Positions 15,857 through 20,047 of a stretch of 20,047 bases of DNA are shown here, piece after piece (within the stretch, counting starts at the first letter, position 1; every line of letters starts with the position of its first letter). The stretch covers positions 1 through 20,047 of the forward strand of contig JBGTLU010000020.1 in NCBI GenBank assembly GCA_041743935.1. Reading direction: 5' to 3'. Position numbers and translations under genes: made by a program. Below the pieces are notes generated by a model. It saw nothing but the letters and a program-made list of their open reading frames with translations. It did no database searches and was not told the DNA's origin. Source of the stretch: JBGTLU01 sp041743935 (GTDB lineage: Bacteria; Bacteroidota; Bacteroidia; Sphingobacteriales; Sphingobacteriaceae).

Positions 15857-16099
15857 TTACTCTATACTTTCAGCCAAAATAACCACCTTGTTTTTTAGCA
15901 CTTCAATTACCCCACCACGGATGGTAAAATTTTCTACTCCGCTTTGGCTTTTTACTTTCACATTACCGTTTTCAAGAGTTGAAATAATAGGTGCGTGGTT
16001 GTTTAATACGGTAAAAGAACCGGCAGTACCCGGAACAGTAACCGAAGTTACTTCGCCGGAAAATACTTTTTTATCTGGGGTTAATATGTCTAATTGCAT
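15857..16099 (-). CDS. atpC: F1 ATP synthase epsilon subunit, short form
   Basis: AtpC links the rotor gamma subunit to the c-ring. The 80 residues match the N-terminal beta-sandwich: MQLDILTPDKKVFSGEV, SVTVPGTAGSFTVLNNHAPIIS and FTIRGGVIEVLKNKVVILAES. The C-terminal two-helix domain present in longer epsilon subunits (about 135 residues) is missing; short forms are usual in Bacteroidota. The frame is open back to 16153, but the extra 18 residues run through an inverted repeat and do not match the family; the ATG at 16099 starts exactly at the conserved strand. It follows atpD on the same strand. Confidence 0.95.
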   Translation of the reverse strand: MQLDILTPDKKVFSGEVTSVTVPGTAGSFTVLNNHAPIISTLENGNVKVKSQSGVENFTIRGGVIEVLKNKVVILAESIE

Positions 16100-16120
16100 T
16101 TTTTTAGTATTGAGTAGTGA

Positions 16121-16163
16121 GATATGAGTATGGAGTAATGGAACTCTACTCAATACTCATATC
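16121..16163 (-). repeat. inverted repeat between atpD and atpC
   Basis: GATATGAGTATGGAGTA (16121-16137) and TACTCAATACTCATATC (16147-16163) are complementary at 16 of 17 positions, with a 9-base loop. The flanks carry related GAGTA/GAGATA words, so it is a small degenerate repeat cluster. In the atpDC mRNA it forms a stem-loop between the beta and epsilon cistrons. There is no T run after it, so it is not a standard terminator. Confidence 0.85.
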
Positions 16164-16180
16164 TAATGTCTCTTATCTAT

Positions 16181-17686
16181 TTATTTCGCTTCTGCTAAAA
16201 TTTTCTTTCCTTTTTCAATGGCATCTTCAATGGTTCCAACTAAGTTGAAAGCTGCTTCTGGATACTCATCTACTTCGCCATCCATGATCATGTTAAATCC
16301 TTTGATGGTGTCTTTAATATCTACCAAAACTCCTTTTAAGCCTGTAAATTGCTCGGCAACATGGAAAGGTTGAGATAAGAAACGTTGTACTCTACGAGCG
16401 CGAGATACGGTTAATTTATCTTCTTCAGATAATTCATCCATACCCAAAATGGCAATAATATCTTGTAACTCTTTGTAGCGTTGTAGAATTTCTTTCACGC
16501 GTTGTGCCGTGCGGTAATGCTCTTCGCCAACAATATCTTCCGATAAAATTCTGGAGGTAGAATCCAATGGATCTACCGCAGGATAAATACCTAACTCAGC
16601 AATTTTACGAGATAGTACCGTGGTTGCATCTAAGTGAGCAAAGGTTGTAGCCGGAGCAGGGTCAGTTAAGTCATCGGCAGGTACGTAAACCGCTTGTACC
16701 GAAGTGATAGAACCACGTTTGGTAGAAGTAATACGCTCTTGCATCAAACCCATTTCGGTAGCAAGAGTAGGTTGGTAACCTACAGCAGAAGGCATACGAC
16801 CTAATAATGCCGATACTTCTGAACCTGCTTGGGTAAAACGGAAAATGTTATCAATAAAGAATAAAATATCACGTCCACCGCTTTCTTCATCCCCATCGCG
16901 GAAATACTCAGCAACAGTTAAACCAGATAAAGCAACACGTGCGCGTGCACCTGGAGGCTCATTCATTTGTCCGAAAACCAAAGTTGCTTTTGATTCTTTT
17001 AATTTTTCTAAATCTACTTTATTTAAATCCCAGCCGCCTTCTTCCATGGAATGTTTAAACTCATCTCCATAGTTAATAACGCCCGATTCTATAAATTCTC
17101 TTAATAAATCGTTTCCTTCACGGGTTCTTTCTCCCACACCAGCAAAAACCGATAATCCTGAATACGCTTTGGCAATGTTATTTACCAACTCCATAATCAA
17201 TACGGTTTTACCTACACCAGCACCACCAAACAAACCAATTTTACCACCTTTTGCATAAGGCTCTAAAAGGTCGATAACTTTAATACCGGTAAATAGAATT
17301 TCGTTTTCGGTATTTAAATCTTCAAAACGTGGTGGTTTACGGTGGATTACATAGCCATTATCGTTAGATACTTTTTGTATACCATCGATTGCTTCGCCAA
17401 CAACATTGAATAATCTGCCTTTAATTTGGTCTCCTATTGGCATTTTAATTGGTTCACCGGAATCAATCACATCCATTCCACGAACTAAACCATCTGTTGA
17501 GTCCATCGCAATGGTACGTACACGGTCTTCACCTAAGTGTTGTTGACACTCAAGTACGATTTCCTGACCATTTTCTTTGGTTAAGGTTAAGGCATCCAGA
17601 ATTTTAGGAAGTTTGGCATTTTCTGCAGAGAAACTAACGTCGACAACCGGGCCGATAATTTGTGCTATTTTTCCAACGTTTGGCAT
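16181..17686 (-). CDS. atpD: F1 ATP synthase beta subunit
   Basis: AtpD carries the catalytic nucleotide sites of F1. The 501-residue protein has the N-terminal crown (GKIAQIIGPVVDVSF), Walker A GGAGVGKT (154-161), the catalytic glutamate Glu186 in GVGERTREGND, the Walker B strand ILFFIDN (274-280), and the DELSEED loop (starting near 419). It is about 40 residues longer than the E. coli protein; the extra length includes a segment at about 205-232, as is usual for this phylum. The rest of the ATP synthase genes are not adjacent: atpD and atpC form a separate unit with its own promoter. Confidence 0.98.
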   Translation of the reverse strand: MPNVGKIAQIIGPVVDVSFSAENAKLPKILDALTLTKENGQEIVLECQQHLGEDRVRTIAMDSTDGLVRGMDVIDSGEPIKMPIGDQIKGRLFNVVGEAIDGIQKVSNDNGYVIHRKPPRFEDLNTENEILFTGIKVIDLLEPYAKGGKIGLFGGAGVGKTVLIMELVNNIAKAYSGLSVFAGVGERTREGNDLLREFIESGVINYGDEFKHSMEEGGWDLNKVDLEKLKESKATLVFGQMNEPPGARARVALSGLTVAEYFRDGDEESGGRDILFFIDNIFRFTQAGSEVSALLGRMPSAVGYQPTLATEMGLMQERITSTKRGSITSVQAVYVPADDLTDPAPATTFAHLDATTVLSRKIAELGIYPAVDPLDSTSRILSEDIVGEEHYRTAQRVKEILQRYKELQDIIAILGMDELSEEDKLTVSRARRVQRFLSQPFHVAEQFTGLKGVLVDIKDTIKGFNMIMDGEVDEYPEAAFNLVGTIEDAIEKGKKILAEAK

Positions 17687-17734
17687 ATAATCTTTCGCTT
17701 TTTTTTGCTTTAAAATTACTTTTTAAAAGTGCCG

Positions 17735-17764
17735 CAAAGTTATACTAATTATCACAAAATACAA
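17735..17764 (-). promoter_or_regulatory. Bacteroidota-type promoter of atpD
   Basis: On the minus strand TTG (17764-17762) is followed by exactly 19 bases and then TAACTTTG (17742-17735), matching the TTG-N19-TAnnTTTG promoter of the Bacteroidota primary sigma factor. Transcription would begin near 17730 and give a leader of roughly 40 bases before the atpD ATG at 17686. Confidence 0.8.
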
Positions 17765-17800
17765 CCTAAAATTTAAACATTATTTGGGCAACTTTCCCAT

Positions 17801-17829
17801 TTTTGAAATTAGATTTTTGCCTACTTTTG
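17801..17829 (+). promoter_or_regulatory. candidate promoter directly before the SDR gene
   Basis: TTTTG (17801-17805), a 16-base spacer and TACTTTTG (17822-17829) resemble the phylum's promoter, with a spacer a little short. The -7 element ends only four bases before the ATG at 17834, so the transcript would have almost no leader. The word TTTGGGCAA occurs twice, at 17783 and 17826. Confidence 0.4.
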
Positions 17830-17833
17830 GGCA

Positions 17834-18736
17834 ATGAAAACCATTTTAGTAACAGGTAGTAACGGTCTTCTTGGCCAGAAATTAATAGATAAACTAAGAA
17901 ACAGGTCGGATATAAGATTGATTGCCTGTTCTAAAGGAGAAAATCGTTATCCTGAAAACACAGGGTATGAATATGTGTCTTTGGATATTACTTCCTCTAC
18001 TGAAATTGCAGATGTATTCCGTCAGTATAGGCCAAATGCAGTGATAAATACCGCAGCCATGACTAATGTAGATGCTTGCGAAATAGACAAAGTAAATTGC
18101 GATACATTAAACGTAGAGGCGGTTCATTTTTTGGTTGAGTCCTGCAACAAATATGAAGCGCAGTTAATTCATCTTTCTACCGATTTTATTTTTGATGGAG
18201 AAACTGGTCCTTATTCGGAGGAGGATGCACCAAATCCGTTGAGTTATTATGGTCAATCTAAATTGCGCAGTGAAGAATTGTTAAAACAGAATTGTAAATC
18301 CTGGGCAATCATCCGAACCATCATTGTGTATGGCATAGTAAAAGATATGAGCCGAACCAACATTGTACTTTGGGCTAAATCTGCCTTAGAGAAAAAAGAA
18401 ACCATTCGAGTGGTGGACGATCAGTTTCGATGCCCAACATTGGCTGAAGACCTAGCCGATGCGTGTATTTCGGCAGCAATGAAAAATGCCCAAGGTGTAT
18501 TTCATGTTTCGGGAAAAGATTACATGAGTATGATAGAATTAGTAAGTAGAGTTGCAGATTTTTTTGGATTAAATAAACAGTTAATCCAGCCCATTTCTTC
18601 TTCCAGCTTAAATCAAACGGCAAAAAGGCCTGCACGAACCGGTTTTATACTAAACAGGGCGATGAATGAGTTGGATTATAAGCCCCATTCTTTTGAAGAA
18701 GGATTAGCCATTTTGCAAAAACAATTAGTTGAATAA
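17834..18736 (+). CDS. SDR-family NAD(P)-dependent reductase, RmlD-like
   Basis: The 300-residue protein begins with the Rossmann motif TGSNGLLGQKL. It carries a catalytic Tyr-x3-Lys (Tyr139, Lys143 in YYGQSK) with Ser115/Thr116 in LSTDFIFDG; NTAAMTNVD and YSEEDAPNPLSYYG are typical of the dTDP-4-dehydrorhamnose reductase (RmlD) family. The C-terminal half has VVDDQFRCPT and the VFHVSG segment of the substrate domain. No other rhamnose genes are nearby, so it may act on another nucleotide sugar or a different substrate; the family call is firm and the substrate is not. It is divergent from atpD, and the peroxiredoxin follows after 29 bases. Confidence 0.9.
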   Translation: MKTILVTGSNGLLGQKLIDKLRNRSDIRLIACSKGENRYPENTGYEYVSLDITSSTEIADVFRQYRPNAVINTAAMTNVDACEIDKVNCDTLNVEAVHFLVESCNKYEAQLIHLSTDFIFDGETGPYSEEDAPNPLSYYGQSKLRSEELLKQNCKSWAIIRTIIVYGIVKDMSRTNIVLWAKSALEKKETIRVVDDQFRCPTLAEDLADACISAAMKNAQGVFHVSGKDYMSMIELVSRVADFFGLNKQLIQPISSSSLNQTAKRPARTGFILNRAMNELDYKPHSFEEGLAILQKQLVE

Positions 18737-18765
18737 AAACATTATACCCACAAACAAAAAATATT

Positions 18766-19224
18766 ATGGTACAAACAGGACAACAAGCACCGGAATTTAC
18801 CTTATTCAATTCCGAATTAAAAGAAGTTTCATTGACCGATTTCGCCGGACAAAAAGTAGTAATACATTTTTTCCCTATGGCATTTACCGGAGTATGTACA
18901 ACACAGCTGTGTACATTACGAGACAATTTTGGTTTCTATGAAGGTGCAAATGCACAAGTATTAGCTATTTCGGTAGATTCTCCTTTTACTTTAGCAAAAT
19001 TTAAAGCAGAGAACAATTATCCTTTCCCAGTACTTTCCGATTTTAATAAGGAAGTTTCTAAGCGTTATGGAGCATTATACGAAGAATTTGTTTTCAACCT
19101 AAGAGGAGTTTCTAAGCGTGCCGCATTTGTAATAGATGAACAAGGAGTTATTGAATATGCAGAAGTTTTGGAATCTGCCGGAGATTTGCCTAATTTCGAA
19201 GCAATAAACAACCTAATTAAATAA
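18766..19224 (+). CDS. peroxiredoxin (AhpC/TSA family, AhpE/PrxQ-like)
   Basis: The 152-residue thiol peroxidase reduces hydroperoxides. The thioredoxin-like fold begins with GQQAPEFTL. The active-site helix is PMAFTGVCTTQLC, with the peroxidatic Cys44 in the context TGVC. A second cysteine, Cys49, lies five positions later, the spacing used by the resolving cysteine of PrxQ/BCP enzymes, while the surrounding sequence (PMAFTGVC, LAISVDSPFTLAKF) is closer to the AhpE type. Arg119 or Arg123 (in NLRGVSKRAAFVID) may be the conserved active-site arginine. No signal peptide, so it is cytosolic. floA starts eight bases after the stop, suggesting co-transcription. Confidence 0.93.
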   Translation: MVQTGQQAPEFTLFNSELKEVSLTDFAGQKVVIHFFPMAFTGVCTTQLCTLRDNFGFYEGANAQVLAISVDSPFTLAKFKAENNYPFPVLSDFNKEVSKRYGALYEEFVFNLRGVSKRAAFVIDEQGVIEYAEVLESAGDLPNFEAINNLIK

Positions 19225-19232
19225 CCAAATCA

Positions 19233-20047
19233 ATGGAAGATTACAGTCTAATATTTATTATCGTCGGCAGTATCATTGCCGTTTTCATTTTTCTTTACAT
19301 ATTCCCGATTAATCTGTGGTTTACTGCCCAATTATCAGGGGTTAGAATTGGATTAATCAATTTAGTGCTAATGCGATTACGTAAAGTTCCACCATCTTTG
19401 GTAGTTAATGCACTTATCACCTCCTCAAAAGCAGGTTTAAGTATTACATCCAACGAAATAGAAACCCACTATTTAGCTGGTGGTCATGTAAACAATGTTA
19501 TCAAAGCATTAATTTCTGCCGATAAAGCAAATATCCCATTGAGTTTTAAACTAGCTACTGCAATTGACTTAGCCGGACGTGATGTATTTGATGCTGTTCA
19601 GTTATCGGTAAATCCACGAGTAATTAATACCCCACCGGTGGCAGCTGTTGCCAAAGATGGTATTCAGTTAATTGCCAAAGCTAGGGTAACCGTTCGTGCC
19701 AACATTAATCAATTGGTGGGTGGTGCCGGCGAAGAAACCATTTTAGCTCGTGTTGGTGAAGGTATTGTAACCACTATTGGTTCTGCTTTCAACCACAAAG
19801 AAGTATTAGAAAATCCGGATAAAATATCTAAAGTAGTATTAGGTAAAGGATTAGATTCCGGAACTGCTTTCGAAATCTTATCTATTGACATTGCTGATAT
19901 CGACATAGGCGAAAACATTGGGGCAAAATTACAAACCGACCAAGCAGAAGCCGACTTAAAAGTAGCTAATGCACGTGCCGAGGAACGCAGAGCCATGGCG
20001 GTTGCCAATGAGCAGGAAATGCGTGCCAAAGCGCAAGAAGCTCGTGC
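19233..20047 (+). CDS. floA: flotillin-like protein FloA, 3' partial
   Basis: Translation from the ATG at 19233 stays open to the right edge and gives 271 complete residues of a family usually about 330 long. A membrane anchor occupies about residues 5-27 (LIFIIVGSIIAVFIFLYIF), followed by the FloA-specific core: LVLMRLRKVPPSLVVNALI, GGHVNNVIKALISADKA, TAIDLAGRDVFDAVQLSVN, and a prohibitin/SPFH-like domain ending in an Ala/Glu-rich coiled coil (QTDQAEADLKVANARAEERRA split here by the edge region). FloA organises ordered membrane microdomains and scaffolds signalling and transport proteins. It is downstream of the peroxiredoxin by eight bases. Confidence 0.96.
   Translation, partial: MEDYSLIFIIVGSIIAVFIFLYIFPINLWFTAQLSGVRIGLINLVLMRLRKVPPSLVVNALITSSKAGLSITSNEIETHYLAGGHVNNVIKALISADKANIPLSFKLATAIDLAGRDVFDAVQLSVNPRVINTPPVAAVAKDGIQLIAKARVTVRANINQLVGGAGEETILARVGEGIVTTIGSAFNHKEVLENPDKISKVVLGKGLDSGTAFEILSIDIADIDIGENIGAKLQTDQAEADLKVANARAEERRAMAVANEQEMRAKAQEAR

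Noticed and set aside
15510..16127. + strand ORF of about 205 codons between the lipoprotein and atpD
   Set aside because: It is antisense to the lipoprotein signal region, the terminator and atpC, and its protein has no recognisable character.
16100..16153. N-terminal extension of AtpC
   Set aside because: The extra 18 codons come from the inverted repeat and precede the conserved N-terminal strand, which starts with ATG at 16099.

Overview
The window is a low-GC, gene-dense segment from a member of the Bacteroidota. The evidence is the insertion-type IspG, a heme cluster typical of that phylum, a lone atpD-atpC pair whose epsilon subunit is very short, many signal peptides ending in 'AQ' or 'SC', and a textbook Bacteroidota promoter (TTG-N19-TAACTTTG) in front of atpD. 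I cannot name a genus.

Layout: (1) 1-1745, the 3' part of ispG (isoprenoid MEP pathway), entering from the left edge. (2) 1746-3101, an AT-rich islet with a run of twelve C, a -7-like promoter element, a lipoprotein of unknown function with an unusual C-terminal hydrophobic/cationic tail, and a 62-residue two-helix membrane protein. (3) 3102-11818, a long heme operon on the + strand: hemA, a hemC-hemD fusion, hemB, hemL, a histidine kinase and its OmpR-type response regulator, a block of 67-bp tandem repeats, then hemE and hemJ. (4) 11841-13707, two exported beta-rich proteins, the second probably an outer-membrane barrel, possibly at the tail of the heme operon. (5) 13749-13790, a very strong hairpin between convergent transcription units. 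(6) 13800-15703, a minus-strand AT-rich pair: an unrecognised secreted protein and a lipoprotein with a JAMM/JAB-like C-terminal region that appears to carry a frameshift. (7) 15806-17764, atpD and atpC (F1 ATPase beta and epsilon) on the minus strand with promoter and terminator. (8) 17834-20047, an RmlD-like SDR reductase, a peroxiredoxin and the 5' part of a flotillin-like floA on the + strand.

How the genes work together: hemA and hemL make 5-aminolevulinate from glutamyl-tRNA; hemB, hemCD and hemE carry it to coproporphyrinogen III; hemJ acts later, oxidising protoporphyrinogen IX. The coproporphyrinogen oxidase and ferrochelatase steps are not in this window. The two-component system is tightly packed behind hemL, so it is probably co-expressed with heme synthesis, but nothing in the sequence tells what it senses.

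The items most worth a second look are the lipoprotein/small membrane protein pair at 2011-2899 with its poly-C tract, the tandem repeat block that forms the hemE leader, the two-component system inside the heme operon, and the frameshifted lipoprotein at 14456-15703.
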